DNA of 64,000 nucleotides from UBA952 sp044361535. Its GTDB lineage: Bacteria; Bacteroidota; Bacteroidia; Flavobacteriales_D; Crocinitomicaceae. The stretch lies in assembly GCA_044361535.1 (NCBI GenBank), contig JBIKIQ010000002.1:219278-283277 (forward strand), given 5' to 3'. Both the position numbers and the translations under genes were made by a program. The notes below the pieces were generated by a model. That model did not search any database, had not been told where the DNA came from, and worked only from the letters and a program-made list of their open reading frames with translations. Positions 1 to 8,171 of this stretch are shown here, in pieces; within the stretch, counting starts at the first letter, position 1, and each line of letters begins with the position of its first letter.

Positions 1-1458
1 GTCTCTGGTGATCCTGCAGGAAATGAAATCACAATATCTGGCGGGAATTATACAATTACTGGTGTGTCTGCAGGAACATATACAATAACTGTTACTGATG
101 CCAATGGTTGTGCAACCACTACGACTTCAACAATTACAGAACCGACCACTGTTTCAGCTACCGCGACAAATACTTCGGTATTGTGTAATGGTGGAACAAC
201 AGGTTCAGTTACCGGACTTGCAAGTGGAGGAACAGCACCTTATGATATGAGTTGGGCAGGGCCAAATACGGGCGATCCTGTAGGAGATGAGATAAATACC
301 GATGGTGGTTCATATACAGTAAATGGTGCTCCAGCGGGAACTTATACAATTACAATGACGGATGGTAATGGATGCGTTGCAACTACAACAACTCAAATAA
401 TTGAACCTGCGGGATTAACTGCATCTGCGTTGAATACAGCAGTTCTTTGTAATGCTGGTTCAAGTGGAACCGTTCAAGGTTCAGCTACTGGCGGTACCGC
501 TCCATACAATATGAGTTGGACGGGTCCAAATACAGGAAACCCTGCAGGTGATGAAATCAATGTTGATGGTGGATCTTACACGGTAAATGGAGCTCCAGCG
601 GGTTCATATACCATTACAATGACGGATGGGAATGGATGTACAGCTACAGCAACCACTACTGTCATCGAGCCAGCGATACTACAGGTAAACTCGGCACCAG
701 TTCCTCCTTTGTGTAATGGTGTTTTCAATGGTTCTATGAATGTTACAGCAACAGGTGGAACAGCACCATACGATGTTTCATGGTCGGGGCCAAATAGCGA
801 CAATCCTATTGGTACTGAAATAATAGCAGATGGAGGAACATATACTATTACTGGAGTTGGTGCTGGGACTTATACAATCACTTTAACAGATGGTAATGGC
901 TGCGTAACAACTACAACAACAACGCTTGTCCCACCTATTGCATTAACTATTTCCACACAATCAGTCGATGTTGCTTGTAGTGGTGGAAATACAGGCTCAA
1001 TTCAAGTAGTAGCAAATAATGGAACTCCAGGTTATAATGTTTCTTGGTCGGGAGTAGCAGCAGGAAATCCAAATGGAATTGAAATAAATACAAGTGGAGG
1101 TTCATATACAATCCCAAGTTTAATTGCTGGTTCCTACACAGTATTTGTTTCTGATTTGAATGGGTGTATTGATAGTAATTTTGTTCAAATTATTGAACCA
1201 ACTGCAATTAGTGAACAAAATCTCACAACTCCTGCCTTATGCTCAACATCTTTGGATGGTACCGTTGGAATAACAGTTTCAGGGGGAATTGCGCCATACA
1301 ATCTCGAATTGAATGGTGGTACATTGTCAAATCCACCGGGTGATGAGATTATTTCATCTGGAGGTTCGTATACATTCACGAATCTCGCAATAGGAAATTA
1401 CACAGTAATCATAACAGATGATAATAATTGTAGTATTACGACATCAATTACGATTAAC
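1..1458 (+). repeat. Tandem 264-bp repeats (5.5 copies) in the adhesin gene
   Basis: Copies run 139-402, 403-666, 667-930, 931-1194 and 1195-1458, and bases 1-138 are the last 46 codons of another copy. Every copy is exactly 88 codons with no indel. Copies 1 and 2 are most alike, and divergence grows toward copy 5. The array continues upstream of the window. Confidence 0.9.
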
Positions 1459-2919
1459 ACAAATAACAATCCACCGACCGTAACAATGGTCAATGATACA
1501 ATTTGTACTGGTCAATCAGCAACACTAATTCCTGTTGTAAATCCAAGCGGAGGCACTTTTTTATGGGGGAATGGGAGTTCAGGTACCACACTTACAATCT
1601 CTCCAATTACTACAACACAGTATGCTGTTCTTTATAATTACAGCGGTTGTCTAGCTCAAGGATCTGCTTTTGTAGTCGTGAATCCTATTCCAACTGTTAC
1701 TCTTTCAAATGAAACAATTTGTGCAGGTGAATCTGTTACGTTGAGTCCAACATCCGCTCAACCAACCGGAGGATCTTATTCATGGTCAACTAATAATACA
1801 AATTCATCCATCACAGTCAATCCAACTTCGACCTCAAATTATTCGCTCATATATACGGTTAACGGATGTTCAAGTGCGCCAGCAAGTGCAACTGTTACAG
1901 TTAATCCTGTTCCAAGCTTAACTATTAACAGTCCAGCAATTTGTATTGGTGAAACAGCAACCTTAACAGCAACTCCTAATTTGCCGGGAGGATCTGTTGT
2001 ATGGACACCAACCAATGAGACAACTACCTCAATTGATGTAACTCCTGTTATTACCTCTACTTATTCTGCTATTTATACATTGAATGGTTGTTCAAGTAAT
2101 TCCGTTTCAACTTCTGTTACGGTGAACCCAATACCAAATGTGTCATTTGATGCATCAATTTTAGAAGGTTGTAGTCCCTTGTCTGTTCAGCTTTGGAATA
2201 CTTCTCAAGATGCCAATCTTTCCACACTAACAGAATGGGCCATAGATAATAGTTCTAATTTTAACGGAGACACCATTAATCCTACTCTTTTTGCTGGGTG
2301 TCACGATATAACTCTTTCAATGACCGTAAATGGATGTGTTGGCACGGTGACCTATGATGATTTCATTTGCGCGGAGTCTATACCAGTAGCTTCTTTTTCT
2401 CCAAATATTAATTCATTCACTGAAAGTTCTCAAGCAATTGAATTAATCAATCAATCTATTGGAGCAAGCAGTTACAGCTGGAATATGGGTGATGGAACCT
2501 TTTATACAACTACAGATGTAACACATATGTATGGGCAAACATCAAGTGGTCAAACCATTTGGTTGACTGCAACTTCAGATCTGGGGTGTGTTGACAGTAC
2601 AAGTATTACAATTCCTTACGAAGATGCGATAATTTACTACATTCCGAATACGTTTACTCCGGATGGTGATGAATTTAATAATACGTTTGTTCCAGTTTTT
2701 ACTGCGGGTATTGACATACACACTTTTGAAATGAGTATTTTCAACCGATGGGGTGAAGTAATATTCTATTCTGAAGATCCGAGCAGAGGATGGGATGGAA
2801 CATTCGGCAACCAAGGTCTTGATGTTCAAGCGGGTATCTATACCTACCTTATTTCATTTAAAACTCCACAATTAGACGATAGACAGATAATAACAGGGCA
2901 TGTGAATATAATACGATAA
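1..2919 (+). CDS. T9SS type B cargo adhesin with SprB-like repeats (5' end outside window)
   Basis: The reading frame is open from base 1, so this is the C-terminal 972 residues of a larger secreted protein. Domain order: half a repeat, five SprB-type repeats of exactly 88 residues each (139-1458, with GGTAPY and TDGNGC motifs), three Ig-like repeats of about 75 residues (each ending near VNPIP or VNPVP), two PKD-like domains (one with the NMGDGT motif), and a C-terminal gliding-motility-associated domain beginning near YIPNTFTPDGD with FNRWGE and GWDG. That last domain is the type B sorting signal of the type IX secretion system, so the protein is probably exported across the outer membrane and surface-attached or released. 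Role in adhesion or gliding is inferred from SprB-family proteins. The next gene is convergent. Threonine, serine and glycine content is very high, as expected for such stalks. Confidence 0.9.
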   Translation, partial: VSGDPAGNEITISGGNYTITGVSAGTYTITVTDANGCATTTTSTITEPTTVSATATNTSVLCNGGTTGSVTGLASGGTAPYDMSWAGPNTGDPVGDEINTDGGSYTVNGAPAGTYTITMTDGNGCVATTTTQIIEPAGLTASALNTAVLCNAGSSGTVQGSATGGTAPYNMSWTGPNTGNPAGDEINVDGGSYTVNGAPAGSYTITMTDGNGCTATATTTVIEPAILQVNSAPVPPLCNGVFNGSMNVTATGGTAPYDVSWSGPNSDNPIGTEIIADGGTYTITGVGAGTYTITLTDGNGCVTTTTTTLVPPIALTISTQSVDVACSGGNTGSIQVVANNGTPGYNVSWSGVAAGNPNGIEINTSGGSYTIPSLIAGSYTVFVSDLNGCIDSNFVQIIEPTAISEQNLTTPALCSTSLDGTVGITVSGGIAPYNLELNGGTLSNPPGDEIISSGGSYTFTNLAIGNYTVIITDDNNCSITTSITINTNNNPPTVTMVNDTICTGQSATLIPVVNPSGGTFLWGNGSSGTTLTISPITTTQYAVLYNYSGCLAQGSAFVVVNPIPTVTLSNETICAGESVTLSPTSAQPTGGSYSWSTNNTNSSITVNPTSTSNYSLIYTVNGCSSAPASATVTVNPVPSLTINSPAICIGETATLTATPNLPGGSVVWTPTNETTTSIDVTPVITSTYSAIYTLNGCSSNSVSTSVTVNPIPNVSFDASILEGCSPLSVQLWNTSQDANLSTLTEWAIDNSSNFNGDTINPTLFAGCHDITLSMTVNGCVGTVTYDDFICAESIPVASFSPNINSFTESSQAIELINQSIGASSYSWNMGDGTFYTTTDVTHMYGQTSSGQTIWLTATSDLGCVDSTSITIPYEDAIIYYIPNTFTPDGDEFNNTFVPVFTAGIDIHTFEMSIFNRWGEVIFYSEDPSRGWDGTFGNQGLDVQAGIYTYLISFKTPQLDDRQIITGHVNIIR

Positions 2920-3048
2920 ATTCAATTATAGGATTATTAGACGAAATGTAGAAAGTTAGTAGTTAGAATTGATAGCGAGATTTTTTGTCTATTTTTTATT
3001 GTTAAAGGTTTTTACGATTTCCTTGAATAATTCTTTTGATATAACTCT

Positions 3049-4230
3049 TTAATACAAAAAGTTATTATACGGATATCGCACCTTAAATATCTCCTTTGCT
3101 TCAACATACAATTGCTCTCGCAATTCTTCAATATTTTCCTTGGTATGCGCTGAAATAAAAATGCACTTCGTATTATTCAATTTCGACATCCAGGTTTTTT
3201 TGAGATTTTCAAGCGACTGTATTTCCTCATCTAACTCTTGATTGGTAGCTAAATAAGCATCTATTTTGTTGAAGACTAATACAGTTGGTTTTTCTTCTTT
3301 ATCAATTTCTTGCAGAGTTTCATTAACCACCCGAAAGTGATCTTCAAAATTGGGATGAGAAATATCGAGAACATGAACCAATAAATCCGCTTCTCTTACT
3401 TCATCCAACGTAGATTTGAACGATTCAATCAATTGATGAGGTAATTTTCGTATAAATCCAACGGTATCCGTCAATAGAAATGGAAGATTGTTGATGACTA
3501 CTTTTCGCACCGTCGTATCAAGTGTCGCAAATAATTTATTCTCAGCAAATACCTCAGATTTCGAAAGTAAATTCATCAAGGTGCTTTTACCGACATTTGT
3601 ATATCCAACAAGTGCTACACGAACCAATTGCCCACGATTACTACGTTGTACAAACATTTGTTTATCAATTTCTCGCAGTTTTTCTTTCAAAAGTGCAATG
3701 CGTGTTTGAATAATTCGTCTATCGGTTTCAATCTGTGTTTCTCCAGGTCCACGCATTCCAATCCCACCCTTTTGACGCTCCAAGTGTGTCCACATGCGGG
3801 TTAGTCGCGGTAACATATATTGTAACTGTGCCAATTCAACTTGTGTTTTTGCATGTGAAGTCCGTGCCCTACTCGCAAAAATATCTAGGATTAATATTGT
3901 CCGATCTAAGATTTTACAGCCTAATTCACGTTCAATATTTCGCAATTGAGAAGGAGAAAGTTCGTCGTCAAAAATCACTAAATTGATTTCGTTCTCCTCA
4001 ATAAATTGTTTTATTTCATCTAATTTACCAGTTCCTACATACGTTTTTGGATTGGGGTAGGGTAATTTTTGAAAAAAATGAGTAACCGTAATTGCTCCTG
4101 CAGTGGTAGCTAAAAATTCTAATTCACTAATATAATCAATAGCTATTTCTTCCGTAATATCGGATGAAATTACACCAACCAAAACACAACGTTCTTCAAC
4201 TGCGTCAACAGTTACATGTCCAACACTCAT
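3049..4230 (-). CDS. hflX: GTPase HflX
   Basis: Ribosome-associated GTPase that binds the 50S subunit and, in other bacteria, splits stalled or heat-damaged ribosomes. The 393 residues show the HflX N-terminal domain with a glycine-rich GMRGPGETQ segment (about 158-166), then the G domain: G1 GYTNVGKS (209-216), G3 DTVGF (255-259) and G4 NKID (321-324). Length is normal for the family. It starts directly after the stop codon of the cytochrome c gene (no gap), so it is probably the last gene of a three-gene minus-strand unit. The 3' end faces the adhesin gene, and I see no strong terminator between them. Confidence 0.96.
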   Translation of the reverse strand: MSVGHVTVDAVEERCVLVGVISSDITEEIAIDYISELEFLATTAGAITVTHFFQKLPYPNPKTYVGTGKLDEIKQFIEENEINLVIFDDELSPSQLRNIERELGCKILDRTILILDIFASRARTSHAKTQVELAQLQYMLPRLTRMWTHLERQKGGIGMRGPGETQIETDRRIIQTRIALLKEKLREIDKQMFVQRSNRGQLVRVALVGYTNVGKSTLMNLLSKSEVFAENKLFATLDTTVRKVVINNLPFLLTDTVGFIRKLPHQLIESFKSTLDEVREADLLVHVLDISHPNFEDHFRVVNETLQEIDKEEKPTVLVFNKIDAYLATNQELDEEIQSLENLKKTWMSKLNNTKCIFISAHTKENIEELREQLYVEAKEIFKVRYPYNNFLY

Positions 4231-4578
4231 TTATTTCCTCAGGGTTTTAACGAATTCCGCTAAGTTCTTGATTTTTGACGGATCTTGAATTACATCTTTC
4301 ATTGCAGGCATGTTGTTTTTACCATTTGTAATGATTTCAATCATTTCCGAATCCGTAAAGTTTGATTTGGATAAATCTTTAGAACCTGAACCACCTAATT
4401 TTCCATCCATTCCATGACAAGAAGCACAATTTAACGTATATAAATCTTTGGCCTCTTCTTGTGGAGATTTTGGTTTTTCAACAGTGGGTTCATTAGCTTC
4501 ACCACATGATTGAAAAACCCATACAATAGAAAGGATTCCTATTAAAACCAGCCTGCGCCCAATTGTCTGAATGGCCAT
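4231..4578 (-). CDS. c-type cytochrome lipoprotein
   Basis: Small monohaem cytochrome c, 115 residues. An N-terminal hydrophobic segment ends in a lipobox-like VFQSC (about residues 21-25), so the mature protein is probably a lipid-anchored periplasmic electron carrier. The haem motif is CASCHG, with a distal NNMPAM that supplies the likely axial methionine, as in class I cytochromes. The start overlaps the 3' end of the upstream membrane-protein gene by 37 bases; no later ATG precedes the signal sequence, so the overlap seems real. Redox partner is unknown. The membrane-protein neighbour suggests a respiratory or electron-transfer context. Confidence 0.85.
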   Translation of the reverse strand: MAIQTIGRRLVLIGILSIVWVFQSCGEANEPTVEKPKSPQEEAKDLYTLNCASCHGMDGKLGGSGSKDLSKSNFTDSEMIEIITNGKNNMPAMKDVIQDPSKIKNLAEFVKTLRK

Positions 4579-4976
4579 GGAATTGAAGCTATTATTAAGA
4601 TTAAACCAATTGCGTAGAAAAGCAATATTGTCTTGTGTTTTTTAGAAGGTTCGGAGGCTCGTTTTGCTTTTGCATGACCGATTGTAACAAGAATTATTGC
4701 TATAATCATTAATAAAATATGTTCCATGCCATAAAACCTTAAAACACCAGTTTTCTCAGTCATCCATCCCTCCACAAAACTAACTTTTGAGGAGGTGAAA
4801 TATAGAATCAGTCCAATCACCAATTGAATGTGTAAGGACACCATGGCAAACATATTCACTAACCGATCACTTTTGGCATAAAAATCTTTTTTGCGGAGTG
4901 CATTAAAAATTGCGTAAACTAAAAGTCCTAAAACCACCCATCTCAATCCGGAGTGCGCGCGTACAAGAATTTCCAT
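4542..4976 (-). CDS. Small four-helix membrane protein, cytochrome b-like
   Basis: 144 residues with four predicted membrane segments (about 10-27, 43-62, 83-103 and 117-135). Histidines at H8 (RAHSGLRW), in the second helix (SLHIQL) and near the third (MEHILL, IGHAKA) could bind haem. Similar Bacteroidota proteins are often labelled cytochrome B, but I cannot confirm haem binding. It overlaps the cytochrome c gene by 37 bases, which supports translational coupling and a joint redox role. First gene of the unit leading to hflX. Confidence 0.7.
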   Translation of the reverse strand: MEILVRAHSGLRWVVLGLLVYAIFNALRKKDFYAKSDRLVNMFAMVSLHIQLVIGLILYFTSSKVSFVEGWMTEKTGVLRFYGMEHILLMIIAIILVTIGHAKAKRASEPSKKHKTILLFYAIGLILIIASIPWPFRQLGAGWF

Positions 4977-5035
4977 AAATTATTTTTTTGTAAAGTTAAC
5001 GAATTTGCCAGGTAAAAGTTCGATTAAAACCAAAA

Positions 5036-6325
5036 TTAACTCAACTCCTCCATGTAATTCAATTCTTTTCCAAATGTTTCTTTCAATCTAGAAATACTAA
5101 AAATAGAAAGTGAAATAAAAAGAATGCCGACAATTAGGGCAGAAATTCCTTCATTGAAATTTATTGATAGTAAAATGCCAAACAATAAAACAACTAAATT
5201 CACGGACCCTCTGACAAAATTAGGAATTGTATTAGCTGCAGTTGATCGAATGTTTGTACCAAATTGTTCTGCAGCGATTGTTACAAAAATAGCCCAATAG
5301 CCAGTTCCTGTGCCTAATAAGAAACACATGAAGTAATAGGTGTTTAAAGAAATTCCATTCATGAAGAATAAAAAGATTATTGTAAGAATAAGCGTAAAAA
5401 TTAGATAGATGTAGACCACTATTTTTCTGCTTTTTAGTAATTGACTTAAAATCCCAGAAAGTAAATCACCAAACGACAGACCAATATAAGCATACATTAC
5501 AGCTGTTCCATTTACTACGCCCGGCACGCCCAACCAAGGTCCAAAATTATCTTTTGAGTTCATAATCAATAGCCCAATAACATACCAGATTGGAATTCCT
5601 ATTAAGATGCAATGAATATACTTTATTAAATTATTCCGATTGTAAAAAATTAATCGTAAATCCCCTTTTTTAACGCCGCTTTCATGTTTTATATTTTGAA
5701 AAAAATGGGATTCAATAGTCCCTACTCGCATAAATAATAAAACTAATCCCATCAACCCTCCGATAATATATGCTACCTGCCAATTAGCAAATGATTGACC
5801 TGTTAATTCTGAAAGTAAATGACCAATTGTTTGCCCCTTAGCACCGACTAGTGATGCAACTACCGCACCTAATGCACCAAAGGTTACAATTACCATTGTT
5901 CCATATCCACGTTTTTCTTTAGACATCATTTCTGAAACTAGGGTAATGCCTGCGCCTAATTCTCCTGCTAAACCAATTCCAGCGATAATGCGAACAACCG
6001 CATAAGTAGAAACATCTGTTACAAAGGCATTGGCTAGATTGGCTATGGAGTAGAGGAGGATTGATCCAAAAAGAACCTTTAATCGCCCTTTTTTGTCACC
6101 TAATATTCCCCATAAAAGTCCGCCAATCAACATTCCTAACATTTGCATATTGAAGAGAAATTTTCCTGTATTTGCTTTAGTCAACGCATCTGCTCCAACC
6201 ATGATTTGGTCTAAACTTTCAGATTTCACGACACCAAAAAGAACTAGGTCATATATGTCAACAAAATATCCAAGAGCGGCAACAATTATAATTAGCAGGA
6301 TTTGCTTATTCGAATTTGTTTTCAT
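5036..6325 (-). CDS. MFS transporter
   Basis: Twelve-helix major facilitator protein of 429 residues. It shows the family loop motif between helices 2 and 3 (GILGDKKGRLKVL) and the helix 1 sequence GYFVDIYDLVLFGV, which is typical of the sugar/metabolite-H+ symporter branch; GIGLAGELGAG in helix 4 is also typical of that branch. The substrate cannot be predicted. It lies alone on the minus strand, between the cytochrome unit and the mtaB operon terminator. The ATG at 6325 gives a short cytoplasmic N-terminus before helix 1. Confidence 0.88.
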   Translation of the reverse strand: MKTNSNKQILLIIIVAALGYFVDIYDLVLFGVVKSESLDQIMVGADALTKANTGKFLFNMQMLGMLIGGLLWGILGDKKGRLKVLFGSILLYSIANLANAFVTDVSTYAVVRIIAGIGLAGELGAGITLVSEMMSKEKRGYGTMVIVTFGALGAVVASLVGAKGQTIGHLLSELTGQSFANWQVAYIIGGLMGLVLLFMRVGTIESHFFQNIKHESGVKKGDLRLIFYNRNNLIKYIHCILIGIPIWYVIGLLIMNSKDNFGPWLGVPGVVNGTAVMYAYIGLSFGDLLSGILSQLLKSRKIVVYIYLIFTLILTIIFLFFMNGISLNTYYFMCFLLGTGTGYWAIFVTIAAEQFGTNIRSTAANTIPNFVRGSVNLVVLLFGILLSINFNEGISALIVGILFISLSIFSISRLKETFGKELNYMEELS

Positions 6326-6378
6326 TAAACGAATATACCTAGAAATTATACTTTTCGAGCTGATTTTCTACTTTTTGA

Positions 6379-6408
6379 ACAAAAAAAAGAGCCCAAAAAT
6401 GGACTCTT
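6379..6408 (-). terminator. Rho-independent terminator after the Bax-inhibitor-like gene
   Basis: An 8-bp stem with one mismatch (AAGAGCCC at 6387-6394 against GGACTCTT at 6401-6408) and a 6-base loop. On the minus strand it is followed by a run of eight T residues. It would close the mtaB-PTPS-folE-Bax operon. Confidence 0.7.
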
Positions 6409-6431
6409 ACTATAAAACAATGGTTTTTATA

Positions 6432-7142
6432 TTAATCTCTACCCCCTAAAATGCGAAGTAATGAAAGAAACAAATTGATAAATAGAATATACAGCTGTAA
6501 TCCCCCGATTAAAGACAATTTATTCCTTTCTTCTTCCGAAATGCCTGGAGTTTGCGCAATCATTTTTAATTGTTGCATTTGATACGCTGTTAATCCTGTA
6601 AAAACAAAGACACCTAAAACGGATATAATAAAGCTAAAACCATCACTTTGTAAGAATAAATTTACGATTCCGGCGATGAACATCCCAATAAAAACCATGT
6701 ATAATAAACTTCCAAATTTCGTTAAATCTGTTTTTGTTGTATAGCCTAACACAGCCATGGCTGCAAAAGCTCCAGCAGAAACGAAGAACGTCATGGCAAT
6801 TGCACTTATTTCATAAATCAAGAATATAGTGGATAAACTCAAGCCCATTAACCCAGCGTATGCAACGAACAATGCTAGGAGGGCAGTCATTGACAATCTA
6901 TTGTAGGCCATTTGAATCAGTAATCCAAGACCTACTGGGGCGAAAACCACAATATAAAACAAGGGAGAAAGACCAGTTCCTTCTGCGTTCACAAAGTAGG
7001 TTCCAATGAACTCTTTATTACCTGCCATGTATGCAATTAAGCCTGAGATTGATAAAGCACCAAACATGTAGGAATAAACATTTCTAAAAAATACACGAGT
7101 TGCTTCTTGCGTGTACGTTTCTTGATTTAAATAATTGCTCAT
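6432..7142 (-). CDS. Bax inhibitor-1/YccA family membrane protein
   Basis: 236 residues with seven hydrophobic segments, the usual size and topology for bacterial Bax inhibitor-1 (YbhL/YccA, UPF0005) proteins, which in characterised cases are pH-sensitive calcium-leak channels or modulators of membrane proteolysis. The cytosolic N-terminus carries an RVFFRNVYSYMFGAL stretch typical of the family. It begins 2 bases after the folE stop codon, so it is almost certainly co-transcribed with folE; no functional link to pterins is known. A terminator follows. Confidence 0.9.
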   Translation of the reverse strand: MSNYLNQETYTQEATRVFFRNVYSYMFGALSISGLIAYMAGNKEFIGTYFVNAEGTGLSPLFYIVVFAPVGLGLLIQMAYNRLSMTALLALFVAYAGLMGLSLSTIFLIYEISAIAMTFFVSAGAFAAMAVLGYTTKTDLTKFGSLLYMVFIGMFIAGIVNLFLQSDGFSFIISVLGVFVFTGLTAYQMQQLKMIAQTPGISEEERNKLSLIGGLQLYILFINLFLSLLRILGGRD

Positions 7143-7144
7143 AA

Positions 7145-7735
7145 CTAATTGTTTTTTGTTTGTACTAAAGTAATAAATTCTTTTCTAGTTGCATCATTGT
7201 TTAAAAAAATTCCTGTAAAAGCACTAGTTGCGGTGCGAGAATTTTGCTTTTGAACACCTCGCATTTGCATACACATGTGCGCACATTCAATTACTACCGC
7301 TACACCTTTTGGGTTCAGGGTTCGTTGAACGCAATCACGAATTTCAATCGTTAATCTTTCTTGTACCTGCAAACGTCTTGCATAAGCATCGACCACTCTA
7401 GGTATTTTACTCAATCCAACAATCTTCCCTGCTGGAACGTAAGCAATATGGGCTTTGCCAAAAAACGGTAACATATGATGTTCACAGAGTGAATAAACTT
7501 CAATATCCTTAACTATAACCATTTCAGAGTATTCTTCGTGAAAAATGGCTTCGTTCATTATATCATCAGGGTTTACTTGATTTCCACTTGTAAGAAATTG
7601 TAGAGATTTTGCAACGCGTTCCGGAGTTTTTAGAAGCCCTTCGCGCTCAACATCTTCTCCCAAATTGAGAAGGATATTCTTATATAATGATGAAAGTTTT
7701 GTGGTGTTTTTTTCAAGATCTTTATTATCAGACAT
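7145..7735 (-). CDS. folE: GTP cyclohydrolase I
   Basis: Converts GTP to 7,8-dihydroneopterin triphosphate, the entry step to folate, tetrahydropterins and queuosine. Visible motifs: zinc site CEHHMLPFFGKAHI with the later cysteine in ECAHMCM, plus the GLSKIPR and QERLT signatures. An in-frame ATG at 7789 would extend the protein by 18 residues into the PTPS gene. I prefer the ATG at 7735 (MSDNKD), one base after the PTPS stop, giving 196 residues, which is normal for FolE. The tight spacing with the PTPS gene shows a shared pterin task. Confidence 0.96.
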   Translation of the reverse strand: MSDNKDLEKNTTKLSSLYKNILLNLGEDVEREGLLKTPERVAKSLQFLTSGNQVNPDDIMNEAIFHEEYSEMVIVKDIEVYSLCEHHMLPFFGKAHIAYVPAGKIVGLSKIPRVVDAYARRLQVQERLTIEIRDCVQRTLNPKGVAVVIECAHMCMQMRGVQKQNSRTATSAFTGIFLNNDATRKEFITLVQTKNN

Positions 7736-7736
7736 T

Positions 7737-8168
7737 TTAATAGGGTTGTTTGCCTCCGTAATATTCGACGAAGTTATTTTCTGTTTCAATTAACTTTATT
7801 TTCGCAAGTTCACCTCCAGACTCGCGAATTGGATTTTCCAAAATTTTCCAAATTTCAATAGCTAAGTTTTCAGTAGAAGCCAAAATATCTTTCATAAATG
7901 GAACATCCAGATTTAGATTTTTGTGATCAAGAGGTTCAATAATTAACTCTTTAACAATTCTGCTTAAATCTTTCAGGTTAATAACAAAACCTGTATCTGG
8001 ATTAGGCAAGCCTTTCACAGTTACATATAATGTAAAATTATGTCCATGCCAATTATGATTGCTGCATTTACCAAAAATTTGATCATTCTTTTCTTGACTC
8101 CAATCCTCTCGCCATAGTTTATGTGCTGCATTAAATGTCTCTCGCCGCGTAATGTAACAAGTACTCAC
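7737..8168 (-). CDS. 6-pyruvoyl-tetrahydropterin synthase / QueD family protein
   Basis: Acts on dihydroneopterin triphosphate, the product of FolE. In animals the family makes 6-pyruvoyl-tetrahydropterin for biopterin; bacterial QueD makes 6-carboxy-tetrahydropterin for queuosine. The 143 residues contain the zinc histidines (H16 in FNAAHKL, and HGH at 41-43), the catalytic cysteine C35 and the D81-H82 pair in PLDHKNLNLD. The spacing C-x5-HGH and the segments PDTGFVINL and STENLAIEIW look like animal PTPS; E. coli QueD has C-x3-HGH. The start is GTG at 8168, 3 bases after the mtaB stop codon. Which product it makes cannot be read from sequence. Confidence 0.9.
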   Translation of the reverse strand: MSTCYITRRETFNAAHKLWREDWSQEKNDQIFGKCSNHNWHGHNFTLYVTVKGLPNPDTGFVINLKDLSRIVKELIIEPLDHKNLNLDVPFMKDILASTENLAIEIWKILENPIRESGGELAKIKLIETENNFVEYYGGKQPY

Positions 8169-8171
8169 TTT

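Noticed and set aside
1..1458. Regularly spaced repeats that could suggest a CRISPR array
   Set aside because: Units are 264 bp, in frame and protein-coding throughout; no short direct repeats with unique spacers.
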